A DNA stretch of 64,000 bases, taken from contig NZ_BMVR01000020.1 in assembly GCF_014650815.1 (NCBI RefSeq), positions 48,446 to 112,445 of the forward strand. The letters are read 5' to 3'. This stretch comes from Streptomyces flavofungini (GTDB lineage Bacteria > Actinomycetota > Actinomycetes > Streptomycetales > Streptomycetaceae). Shown piece by piece: positions 15,384 through 22,110 of this stretch. Each line of letters starts with the position of its first letter. Within the stretch, counting starts at the first letter, position 1. Made by a program: the position numbers and the translations under genes. The notes under the pieces were generated by a model that was given only the letters and a program-made list of their open reading frames with translations, did no database searches and was not told the DNA's origin.

Positions 15384-17015
15384 ATGGACGTTCTCGGCAG
15401 CAGGCAACGGCACCGATGGGTGCCGACCTGGGCGGACGCCACGGCGTGGCGGCGCACGCCCGACGCCGCGCCGTGGCGGCGCGGCGATCTCACCTCGCCC
15501 TGGCAGCGCGGCGCCCTCGCCGCCCTGTGCGGCGCCCTGCCCGCCCTGGCGTTCCCCGCGCCGTCCTGGTGGTGGTTCGCGTACGTCGCGCTCGTGCCGT
15601 GGATCCTCCTCGCCCGCTCGGCGCCGACGCCCCGCCGCGCGGCGCTCGACGGGTGGCTCGGCGGGCTCGGCTTCATGGTCGCCGTGCACCACTGGCTGCT
15701 GCCGAGCCTGCACGTCTTCACGCTGGTCATCGCCGCGCTGCTGGGCCTGCTGTGGGCGCCGTGGGGCTGGCTCGTACGTCGCCTCCTCGGCGGTACGCCC
15801 GCCCCGGGGCGGGCCGCCGCGGCGCTGCTCGTCCTGCCGTCCGGCTGGCTGATGGTGGAGCTGGTGCGGTCCTGGGAGGGGCTCGGCGGGCCCTGGGGGC
15901 TGCTCGGCTCCAGCCAGTGGGAGGTGGAACCCGCGCTGCGGCTCGCGTCGGTCGGCGGGGTGTGGCTGGTCAGCGCGCTGGTCGTGGCCGTGAACACGGG
16001 TGTCGCCGTGCTCGCCACCAACCGGGGCGCCCGCGTCCCCGCCGTCGCCGGTCTCGTCGCCGTCGGCGCGGCCACCACGGCGGCCTGGACCTGGTCCCCG
16101 CGCCCCGAACCCGCGGGCCACATCCGCGTCGCCGTCGTCCAGCCGGGCGTCATGAACGGCGTGGACAGCGCCGACCAGCGGTTCAACCGCGAGGAACAGC
16201 TCACCCGCTCCCTGGCGGGCCGCGACCTGGACCTCGTGGTGTGGGGCGAGAGCAGCGTGGGCCACGACCTGGCCGACCGGCCCGACCTGGCCGGGCGCCT
16301 CACCGCGCTGTCCCGGCAGCTCGACGCCGACATCCTGGTGAACGTCGACGCCCGCCGCTCGGACCGTCCCGGCATCTTCAAGAGCTCGGTGCTCGTCGGC
16401 CCCGACGGACCGACGGGCGACCGCTACGACAAGATGCGCCTGGTCCCCTTCGGCGAGTACGTGCCCGCGCGCTCCCTGCTCGGCTGGGCGACCTCGGTGG
16501 GCAAGGCCGCGGGCGAGGACCGCAGGCGCGGCGACCGGCCCGTCGTGATGACCGTGGGGCAGGGGCTGCGGGTCGGTCCGCTGGTGTGCTTCGAGTCGGC
16601 GTTCCCCGACATGAGCCGCCACCTCACCCGCGAGGGCGCGCAGGTGCTGCTCGCCCAGTCCGCCACGTCGACGTTCCAGCACAGCTGGGCGCCCGAGCAG
16701 CACGCCTCGCTCGCGGCCGTGCGGGCCGCCGAGACCGGCCGCCCCATGGTGCACGCCACGCTCACCGGCGTCTCGGCCGTCTACGGCCCGAGCGGCGAAC
16801 GCGTCGGCGCGCCGCTCGGCACGTCGGCGTCGAGCACCGCGGCGTACGACGTCCCGCTGGCCACCGGCACCACCTTGTACGTGCGGTTCGGCGACTGGCC
16901 GGTGCACGCGGCGCTGGTCGTCCTCGCGCTGCTGTGCGCGGCGGAGGGCGCGCGGGCGTTCAGGAGGCCTGCTCCTGAACGGCCCGCACCACCCGCTCAC
17001 ACAGCTCATGGCTAG
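15384..17015 (+). CDS. lnt: Apolipoprotein N-acyltransferase
   Basis: 543 aa. It adds the third fatty acid to the N-terminal Cys of lipoproteins at the membrane. N-terminal hydrophobic segments (about residues 45-250) are followed by a nitrilase-type domain. All three catalytic residues are visible: Glu289 in V-V-W-G-E-S-S, Lys350 in Y-D-K-M-R-L-V-P-F-G-E-Y, and Cys402 in L-V-C-F-E-S-A-F-P. Their spacing matches the E. coli enzyme. ATG 15384 follows AAAGG at 8 bases; the frame is open far upstream, but that part is not protein-like. The last 56 bases overlap the convergent oxidoreductase gene. Lipoproteins that could be its substrates occur in this window (20.0, 22.1, 29.2 kb). Confidence 0.93.
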   Translation: MDVLGSRQRHRWVPTWADATAWRRTPDAAPWRRGDLTSPWQRGALAALCGALPALAFPAPSWWWFAYVALVPWILLARSAPTPRRAALDGWLGGLGFMVAVHHWLLPSLHVFTLVIAALLGLLWAPWGWLVRRLLGGTPAPGRAAAALLVLPSGWLMVELVRSWEGLGGPWGLLGSSQWEVEPALRLASVGGVWLVSALVVAVNTGVAVLATNRGARVPAVAGLVAVGAATTAAWTWSPRPEPAGHIRVAVVQPGVMNGVDSADQRFNREEQLTRSLAGRDLDLVVWGESSVGHDLADRPDLAGRLTALSRQLDADILVNVDARRSDRPGIFKSSVLVGPDGPTGDRYDKMRLVPFGEYVPARSLLGWATSVGKAAGEDRRRGDRPVVMTVGQGLRVGPLVCFESAFPDMSRHLTREGAQVLLAQSATSTFQHSWAPEQHASLAAVRAAETGRPMVHATLTGVSAVYGPSGERVGAPLGTSASSTAAYDVPLATGTTLYVRFGDWPVHAALVVLALLCAAEGARAFRRPAPERPAPPAHTAHG

Positions 17016-17865
17016 CCAGCGCGTCCCGCGCGCTGAGCACCTTGCCCGCGCGCACGGAGTCGAGGAAGGCGAGCACGACCTGCTCGATGCCGCGCTGCCG
17101 CGCCACCGGCACCCAGTCGCCGCGCCGCCGCACGGTGGGCTGGCCCTTGTGGTCGATGACGTCGGCGAGGTTCAGGACCTGCCGCTTGGTGTCCTGGCCG
17201 GAGACTTCGAGGATCTCCTCGGTGGACCCGCTGAGGCGGTTCATCACGCCGATCGCGGTGAACCCGTCGCCCGCGAGCTGCAGCACGACGTGTTCGAGCA
17301 GTCCGTTCTCGACCCGGCCGCGCACCCCCACGTGGTCGATCTGGCCGGGCACGAGGAAGCGCAGGGTGTCGACGACGTGGATGAAGTCGTCCAGGACCAT
17401 GGTGCGCGGGTCCTCCGGCAGGCCCACGCGGTTCTTCTGCATCAGGATCAGCTCGCGCGGGTGCTCGACGCACTGGGCGTAGCCGGGGGCGTAGCGGCGG
17501 TTGAAGCCGACGGTGAGGCTGACACCGCGCTCCTCGGCCAGCTCCACGAGCCGCTCGGATTCGGCGTACTCGTACGCGATCGGCTTGTCCACGTACGTCG
17601 CCACCCCGGCCTCCAGGAGGCGGCCGACGATCTCGGGGTGGACGGTGGTGGGCGCGTGCACGAAGGCCGCGTCGAGGCCCTGGGCGAGCAGCGCGTCCAG
17701 GTCGGTGTGGCGGCGGGGCTCCGCCACGTGGTGGACGGCGGCGACGCGCTCCAGGGTGGCGGGGGTGCGGGTCTGGAGGTGCAGTTCGACGCCGGGCCGG
17801 GTGGCGAGCACCGGGAGGTACGCCTTCTGCGCGATGTCGCCGAGTCCGATGCAGCCGACCTTCAC
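16960..17865 (-). CDS. Gfo/Idh/MocA-family oxidoreductase
   Basis: 301 aa. The N-terminal Rossmann fold begins at once: V-K-V-G-C-I-G-L-G-D-I-A-Q (G-x-G-x-x-A/G). V-D-K-P-I-A-Y follows, equivalent to the conserved E/D-K-P motif whose Lys contacts cofactor and substrate, and then an alpha/beta C-domain. Members oxidise or reduce sugars and related alcohols with NAD(P); the substrate is not evident. GTG 17865 is chosen since AGGGAG lies 6 bases upstream, and the adjacent GTG 17868 is nearly equivalent. The 3' end overlaps lnt by 56 bp on the opposite strand, and the start lies 10 bases after the end of the monooxygenase gene on the same strand, so the two are probably co-transcribed. Confidence 0.88.
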   Translation of the reverse strand: MKVGCIGLGDIAQKAYLPVLATRPGVELHLQTRTPATLERVAAVHHVAEPRRHTDLDALLAQGLDAAFVHAPTTVHPEIVGRLLEAGVATYVDKPIAYEYAESERLVELAEERGVSLTVGFNRRYAPGYAQCVEHPRELILMQKNRVGLPEDPRTMVLDDFIHVVDTLRFLVPGQIDHVGVRGRVENGLLEHVVLQLAGDGFTAIGVMNRLSGSTEEILEVSGQDTKRQVLNLADVIDHKGQPTVRRRGDWVPVARQRGIEQVVLAFLDSVRAGKVLSARDALASHELCERVVRAVQEQAS

Positions 17866-17875
17866 CACTGTCTCC

Positions 17876-19114
17876 CTACCGTCGTGCCGGTTCACGCTCC
17901 TGCGCCCCCGAGCCTGTTCCCGCAGCATACGGGGGCTGGGGCGGGCGCCAGTCGGCGATGGAGGTGAAGCCCCGCAGGATCAGGTTCGGGCCGAGCCGCG
18001 ATGCCGTCCTGAGCAGGGTGTCGCGCACGGCCCGTACGGGGCTGCCGGTGAGGTGGTTGAGGCGGGCGGCGCGGGCGGCCTTCCGTACGATCGCCGTGGT
18101 CCGCGGGACGCGGGCGGCGCTGTACGCGGCCAGGCCCGCGAAGAGGTCGGCGCGCGGTGCCGCGTGGTGGGCGAGCACGACGGCGTCCTCGATGGCCTGG
18201 TTGCCGCCCTGGGCGAGGGTGGGCGCCATGGCGTGCGCGGCGTCGCCGATGAGGGCCACGCGGCCACGGTGGTGGGCGGGCAGCGGCTCGATGAGGTGGC
18301 GCACGTCGTTGCGCAGGACGTCCTCGGGGCGGGCCGCGGCGATGATCGCGGGGATCGGGTCGTGCCAGCGGGCGAAGCGGCGCTCCAGTTCGGCCTTCTC
18401 GCTGTCGGGCGCGCGCCCGCCCTCGGGGACGAGCGCGGTGGCGTACGCGTACACACGGCCGTCCTTGAGTGGGTGGGTGCCCCAGACGCCGCCGCGGCCC
18501 CAGGTCTCGTGCGGCGCGAAGGGGCGCTCGGGCGCGGGCACGATGAGCCGCCAGGCGGTGAAGCCGGTGTACGCGGGCGCGGGGTGCGCGGGGAACAGGG
18601 CCGTCCGGACTGCGGAGTTGATGCCGTCGGCGCCGACGACGAGGTCGGCCTCGATGTCACCGTCACCGGTCGTGACGACGGCTCGGCGGCCGGGGCCGCC
18701 GGGGTCGGTGAGGCGGGCGTCAACGCCGGTGCGCAGGCAGTCGGCGGGCAGCTCGGCGACGAGCAGGTCGACGAGCGTCGCGCGGTGCAGCAGCACCAGC
18801 GTGCCGCCGAACGCCCGCTCCGTCGCGGCCGCGCTGGTCCGCACCAGCCAGCGCCCGTCCTGCGCCCGCACCCCGCCCGCACCCTCCCACGCGGCGAGCT
18901 CGCGCACCCGGTCGCCGAGGCCGAGCACGTCCAGGGCGCGCTGGGCGTTGGGGGCGAGGCCGATGCCGGAGCCGATGGGCTCCAGGGACCCGGCGCGCTC
19001 CAGCACGGTGACCCGCCAGCCCGCATTCCGCAGGCCGATGGCGGCGGTGAGCCCACCGATGCCGCCGCCGATGACAACGGCGTGGGGCTCGGGAGAATTC
19101 GCTGTTCCGGGCAT
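17876..19114 (-). CDS. FAD-dependent monooxygenase (PHBH fold)
   Basis: 412 aa. Flavoprotein hydroxylase motifs are all present: V-V-I-G-G-G-I-G-G-L at residues 12-21 binds the ADP part of FAD, V-V-G-A-D-G-I-N-S is the DG motif, and A-L-I-G-D-A-A-H-A-M-A-P is the GD motif. Such enzymes hydroxylate aromatic or polyketide-like substrates with NAD(P)H and O2. ATG 19114 is preceded by AAGGAGAG. It is divergent from a TetR gene whose twin operators lie in the 111-bp gap, so induction by a small-molecule substrate is likely. The downstream Gfo/Idh/MocA gene follows after 10 bases. Confidence 0.9.
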   Translation of the reverse strand: MPGTANSPEPHAVVIGGGIGGLTAAIGLRNAGWRVTVLERAGSLEPIGSGIGLAPNAQRALDVLGLGDRVRELAAWEGAGGVRAQDGRWLVRTSAAATERAFGGTLVLLHRATLVDLLVAELPADCLRTGVDARLTDPGGPGRRAVVTTGDGDIEADLVVGADGINSAVRTALFPAHPAPAYTGFTAWRLIVPAPERPFAPHETWGRGGVWGTHPLKDGRVYAYATALVPEGGRAPDSEKAELERRFARWHDPIPAIIAAARPEDVLRNDVRHLIEPLPAHHRGRVALIGDAAHAMAPTLAQGGNQAIEDAVVLAHHAAPRADLFAGLAAYSAARVPRTTAIVRKAARAARLNHLTGSPVRAVRDTLLRTASRLGPNLILRGFTSIADWRPPQPPYAAGTGSGAQEREPARR

Positions 19115-19159
19115 GATCTCTCCTTGTCGCGCGCATACTTGACCAAGGCACCGGCGGAA

Positions 19160-19204
19160 ACTACAGATGTAGTGCCGACAGCGAGACGCTACTACATCTG
19201 TAGT
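19160..19204. promoter_or_regulatory. Twin TetR operators
   Basis: ACTACAGATGTAGT (19160-19173) and its exact reverse complement ACTACATCTGTAGT (19191-19204), centres 31 bp apart (about three helical turns). Each is itself a 6+6 palindrome ACTACA/TGTAGT. The second overlaps the -35 region of the tetR promoter (TAGGCT -10 at 19213-19218). Confidence 0.85.
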
Positions 19205-19225
19205 ACAGACGGTAGGCTGGGCCAC

Positions 19226-19840
19226 ATGCCTGTACGTGCCACGGGGACAGCCCGCACCGAACTCATCGCCGACACCGCCCTGTCACTGCTCACCGAGCGC
19301 GGCATGCGCGGCCTCACCCACCGGGCCGTCGACGAGGCGGCGGGGCTCCCCCCGGGGTCGACGTCGAACCACGCCCGCACCCGGCTGGCCCTCCTGGAGG
19401 CCGCGGTCCGCCGCCAGGCCGAGCGCGAGAACGACGTCCTCACGCCGAGCGAACTGCCGGACCCGGCAGGTGACCGCGACACCCTGATCTCCGGACTCGC
19501 CGTCGCCCTGCACCGCTTCCTCACCGGCGACGACCACCGCGGCCTGCTCCTGTCCCGCTACGAACTGGCCCTGGAGGCCACCCGCCGCCCCGAACTGCGG
19601 TCGTACTACGACTCGGCGGGCGCCCAGTTCCGCGAGCCGCTGCGCGAACTGATGGTCGCCGCGGGCTCCAAGGACCCGGAGCGGCACACGTTGTCGCTGG
19701 TGGCGTGGTGCGACGGCATGATGTTCTCGTGCGTCGCGGGTTCGTACCACGCGGCCGCGCCGACGGTGGACGAACTGCGGGAGGGGTTCGGGGAGTTGCT
19801 GCGGGGGATGCTCGACGGGGGCGCGGGCGGGGCGGCTTAG
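19226..19840 (+). CDS. TetR-family regulator of the divergent monooxygenase
   Basis: 204 aa. The TetR helix-turn-helix is at the N-terminus (L-I-A-D-T-A-L-S-L-L, then L-T-H-R-A-V-D-E-A-A-G-L-P-P-G-S-T-S-N-H-A), typical of the branch with P-x-G-T/S-x-x-x-H/Y. A C-terminal ligand domain follows (Y-E-L-A-L-E-A-T-R-R-P). The ATG lies 8 bases after a TAGGCT -10 box with no ribosome binding site, so it should be leaderless. Perfect twin operators upstream imply autoregulation and control of the FAD monooxygenase. The stop codon lies inside the first unit of a 22-bp tandem repeat. Confidence 0.9.
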   Translation: MPVRATGTARTELIADTALSLLTERGMRGLTHRAVDEAAGLPPGSTSNHARTRLALLEAAVRRQAERENDVLTPSELPDPAGDRDTLISGLAVALHRFLTGDDHRGLLLSRYELALEATRRPELRSYYDSAGAQFREPLRELMVAAGSKDPERHTLSLVAWCDGMMFSCVAGSYHAAAPTVDELREGFGELLRGMLDGGAGGAA

Positions 19841-19967
19841 CCCACGGAGCGGGGCCGCCTAGCCGACGACACGGGGTGGCTTGGCTCGCCAAGCGGGGCG
19901 GCCTGGCTCACGACGCAGGGCGCCCTGGCTCACGACGCAGGGCGGCTTAGCTGCTCACGAAGCGGGC
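19834..19967. repeat. 22-bp tandem repeat array, six units
   Basis: Units start at 19834, 19856, 19878, 19900, 19922 and 19944. The first five are exactly 22 bp, and the last is 24 bp with a 2-base insertion. Type unit: GGCCTGGCTCACGACGCAGG plus GC. Units 4 and 5 differ at one position. The array begins inside the end of the tetR gene and fills the gap before a lipoprotein gene. Confidence 0.85.
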
Positions 19968-20043
19968 GATGGCGTGCGCCGGTGTCACCCGTGCGGGGCA
20001 TGCGGGTTCGTTCGTCGCCCCGGGGCACGCCGGGGGCAGCAGA

Positions 20044-20574
20044 GTGGCGCGGGTGCAGCGATCGACGACCACCTCGGTGCTTCTCGTGTCCGCGGCCGTG
20101 GCCGTGCTGGCTCTCTCCGGGTGCACGGGGGTGGAGCGGACGGCCGGTCGGGGCTCGGTGTCGGCGGGCCCGTCGACGCCCGCCCGGACGCCCTCGGCCC
20201 GGCCGCCGCGGGCGGTGCAGGCCCCGGCCCGCGACTCGCTGGAGCGCGGCGGCCCGGCGGCCACCCCGTCCCGTACCGCCTCCCCGCGGGCGAAGGCCAC
20301 CCCGTCGGACCGGCCCTCGACCACCTCGCCCTCGCCCACCGGTGACGACGACGCCCGCAGTCGCGACAAGCGCCGAGGGCGCTCGGACCCGCCCCCGCAC
20401 CGCCACGACGGACGGCACCAGGACCACCCCCGCCACGACGAGAAGTCACCCCGCTCCGACCCGCCGCCGCGCGCCCGCGTCGAGGTCGACCTGTGCGCGC
20501 TCGGCCGGACGCACGGGGGCTGGGAGCCGGACAGCCCGGAGGCGGCCATCTGCCGGGCGGCGTACGGGCGTTGA
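20044..20574 (+). CDS. Hypothetical lipoprotein with long charged linker
   Basis: 176 aa. A lipoprotein signal (basic, then V-L-L-V-S-A-A-V-A-V-L) ends in the lipobox L-S-G-C with Cys27. About 100 residues of Pro/Ser/Thr/Arg/His-rich, presumably unstructured sequence follow (R-R-G-R-S-D-P-P-P-H-R-H), of a kind that spans cell wall. A short C-terminal motif with two cysteines closes it (V-D-L-C-A-L-G-R-T-H-G-G-W, A-I-C-R-A-A-Y-G). The C-terminal motif looks like the conserved functional part; I do not recognise it. GTG 20044 follows GGGGG at 7 bases, with GTG 20053 as an alternative. It would be a substrate for Lnt. Confidence 0.65.
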   Translation: MARVQRSTTTSVLLVSAAVAVLALSGCTGVERTAGRGSVSAGPSTPARTPSARPPRAVQAPARDSLERGGPAATPSRTASPRAKATPSDRPSTTSPSPTGDDDARSRDKRRGRSDPPPHRHDGRHQDHPRHDEKSPRSDPPPRARVEVDLCALGRTHGGWEPDSPEAAICRAAYGR

Positions 20575-20618
20575 GGCCGGGTGGGGCAGGGTGAGCCCAC
20601 GGACCCCCGGCTCGACCG

Positions 20619-21113
20619 CTACTCCTCCACCGCCCCCTCCCCCACCTGCGCCTCCAACCGGTCGAGCGCCGCCCTGATGCCGTCCCCGTAGCCGTCGTCG
20701 CCGAGTGCGCCCACCGCGCCGCGCGCGAGGCGCAGGTGGCTGCGGGCCGCGGCCGGGCGGGCGAGCTTCACATAGTCCGCGGCCAGGTTGAGGTGCAGCG
20801 AGGGGTAGAAGCCACGCACCGCGAGGGACTGGTGGTGGGCGCCGACGCGTTCGTCCGTCAGCTCGTGCGCCGCCGACAACGCCCTGAGGTCCCAGGCGAG
20901 TTCGTCCGCCGGGTCGTCCTGGGTGTCGGCCATGTAGTGCGCGAGGGTGCAGCGGTGCAGGGCGTCGCCCTCCTCGCCGATCTCCGACCAGAGCACGAGG
21001 AATCGGGTCCGCGCCTCCTCGCGGTCGCCCGCGTGCTGGAGCATGACCGCCTGCCCGATGCGGGTCATCACGGCGTCTTCGTCGTCCGTTGTCTGTTCCT
21101 GCCGCTCCGCCAC
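20619..21113 (-). CDS. Hypothetical TPR-like helical protein behind a DNA-damage promoter
   Basis: 164 aa, wholly helical in appearance, with several tetratricopeptide-like stretches: R-I-G-Q-A-V-M-L-Q-H-A-G-D-R-E-E-A-R, then H-L-N-L-A-A-D-Y-V-K-L-A-R, then S-H-L-R-L-A-R-G-A-V. No signal or membrane segment. Function unknown; TPR-type proteins serve as scaffolds. GTG 21113 has GGAGGG 7 bases upstream. A perfect PafBC-type promoter is found about 145 bases upstream on the same strand with no other gene between, so DNA-damage induction with a long 5' leader is inferred. ung, the next gene upstream on this strand, has its own copy of the same promoter. Confidence 0.7.
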   Translation of the reverse strand: MAERQEQTTDDEDAVMTRIGQAVMLQHAGDREEARTRFLVLWSEIGEEGDALHRCTLAHYMADTQDDPADELAWDLRALSAAHELTDERVGAHHQSLAVRGFYPSLHLNLAADYVKLARPAAARSHLRLARGAVGALGDDGYGDGIRAALDRLEAQVGEGAVEE

Positions 21114-21258
21114 CGCGTCGCCCTCCGCGTCCGCCGGACGTGCCGCGAGCCGGGCGGGGCCCCGCGGCAGGTCCGTCGTGTCAGTCGATCCGTCGGTCGT
21201 TCGTCAGCCGTGGGGCCGTCGGCCGGTGTCCGGCCACCGGCCCCACGAGTCGGTTCCG

Positions 21259-21281
21259 ACGCTAGCGGCCACCACTGACAA
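21259..21281 (-). promoter_or_regulatory. RecA-NDp/PafBC-type promoter
   Basis: Minus strand: TTGTCAGTG (21281-21273), 8 bases, TAGCGT (21264-21259), an exact match to TTGTCRGTG-N8-TAnnnT. The first gene downstream is the 164-aa TPR-like protein, about 145 bases away. Confidence 0.75.
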
Positions 21282-21322
21282 TCGCGGTCAGGCGCGGTGC
21301 GACGCGGGGCGCTCCCGCCTGC

Positions 21323-22006
21323 TCAGCCCAGGTCGGGGATGCGCCAGTCGATGGACTCGTGCCCCTGGGCCGCCACCGCCTCGTCGATCTGGGTGAAGGG
21401 CCGGGAGCCGAAGAACTTCTTCGCGGACAGCGGCGAGGGGTGCGCGCCCTTGACCACGACGTGCCGCTCCGTGTCGATGAGGGGCAGCTTCTTCTGGGCG
21501 TAGTTGCCCCACAGGACGAACACCGCCGGATCCGGGCGCTCGGCCACCGCGCGGATCACCGCGTCGGTGAACTTCTCCCAGCCCTTGCCCTTGTGGGAGT
21601 TGGCCTCGCCGGAGCGGACCGTCAGGACCGCGTTCAGGAGCAGCACGCCCTGCTGGGCCCACGGCATCAGATAGCCGTTGTCCGGCACCGGGTGGCCGAG
21701 CTCCTCCTTCAGCTCCTTGTAGATGTTCCGCAGCGAGGGCGGGGTCTTCACTCCGGGGCGGACCGAGAAGCACAGGCCGTGGCCCTGGCCCTCACCGTGG
21801 TAAGGGTCCTGGCCGAGGACGAGGACCTTCACCCGGTCGAAGGGTGTCGCCTCCAGCGCGGCGAACACCTCGTCGCGCGGCGGGAAGACCGGCCCCTTCG
21901 CACGCTCCTCCTCGACGAACTCGGTGAGCTCCTTGAAGTAGGGCTTCTGCAGTTCCTCGCCGAGGACTCCGCGCCAGGACGCGGGCAGCATGGCGATGTC
22001 GGTCAC
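21323..22006 (-). CDS. ung: Uracil-DNA glycosylase, family 1
   Basis: 227 aa. Removes uracil from DNA to start base-excision repair. Family 1 signatures: G-Q-D-P-Y-H-G with catalytic Asp67 and His70, and H-P-S-P-L-S in the late DNA-intercalation loop (Leu). L-L-N-A-V-L-T-V-R and F-V-L-W-G-N-Y-A-Q-K-K lie between them. The length is typical. GTG 22006 has GGAGG 8 bases upstream. It is driven by its own PafBC-type promoter 40-62 bases upstream, which fits a DNA-repair role. Confidence 0.96.
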   Translation of the reverse strand: MTDIAMLPASWRGVLGEELQKPYFKELTEFVEEERAKGPVFPPRDEVFAALEATPFDRVKVLVLGQDPYHGEGQGHGLCFSVRPGVKTPPSLRNIYKELKEELGHPVPDNGYLMPWAQQGVLLLNAVLTVRSGEANSHKGKGWEKFTDAVIRAVAERPDPAVFVLWGNYAQKKLPLIDTERHVVVKGAHPSPLSAKKFFGSRPFTQIDEAVAAQGHESIDWRIPDLG

Positions 22007-22045
22007 GTCAACAACCTCCGGGGTGCGTTCAGTTCTGCACCACAG

Positions 22046-22068
22046 AACCTACCGGCGGCCACTGACAA
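22046..22068 (-). promoter_or_regulatory. RecA-NDp/PafBC-type promoter of ung
   Basis: Minus strand: TTGTCAGTG (22068-22060), CGCCGCCG-type 8-base spacer, TAGGTT (22051-22046). Exact match to the mycobacterial DNA-damage promoter consensus, 40 bases before the ung start codon. Confidence 0.85.
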
Positions 22069-22081
22069 TCCATCGCCCCCG

Positions 22082-22105
22082 GGCCCCGCCCCGCGCCCCG
22101 GGGCC
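22082..22105 (-). terminator. Weak GC hairpin after the solute-binding gene
   Basis: GGCCCCG (22082-22088) / CGGGGCC (22099-22105), just past the stop of the gene at 22111-23697. Short arms and no T tract. Confidence 0.35.
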
Positions 22106-22110
22106 GTCGC

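Noticed and set aside
14615..17009. Two long minus-strand frames (588 and 567 codons) opposite lnt
   Set aside because: They are antisense shadows of lnt, which has all three catalytic residues on the plus strand.
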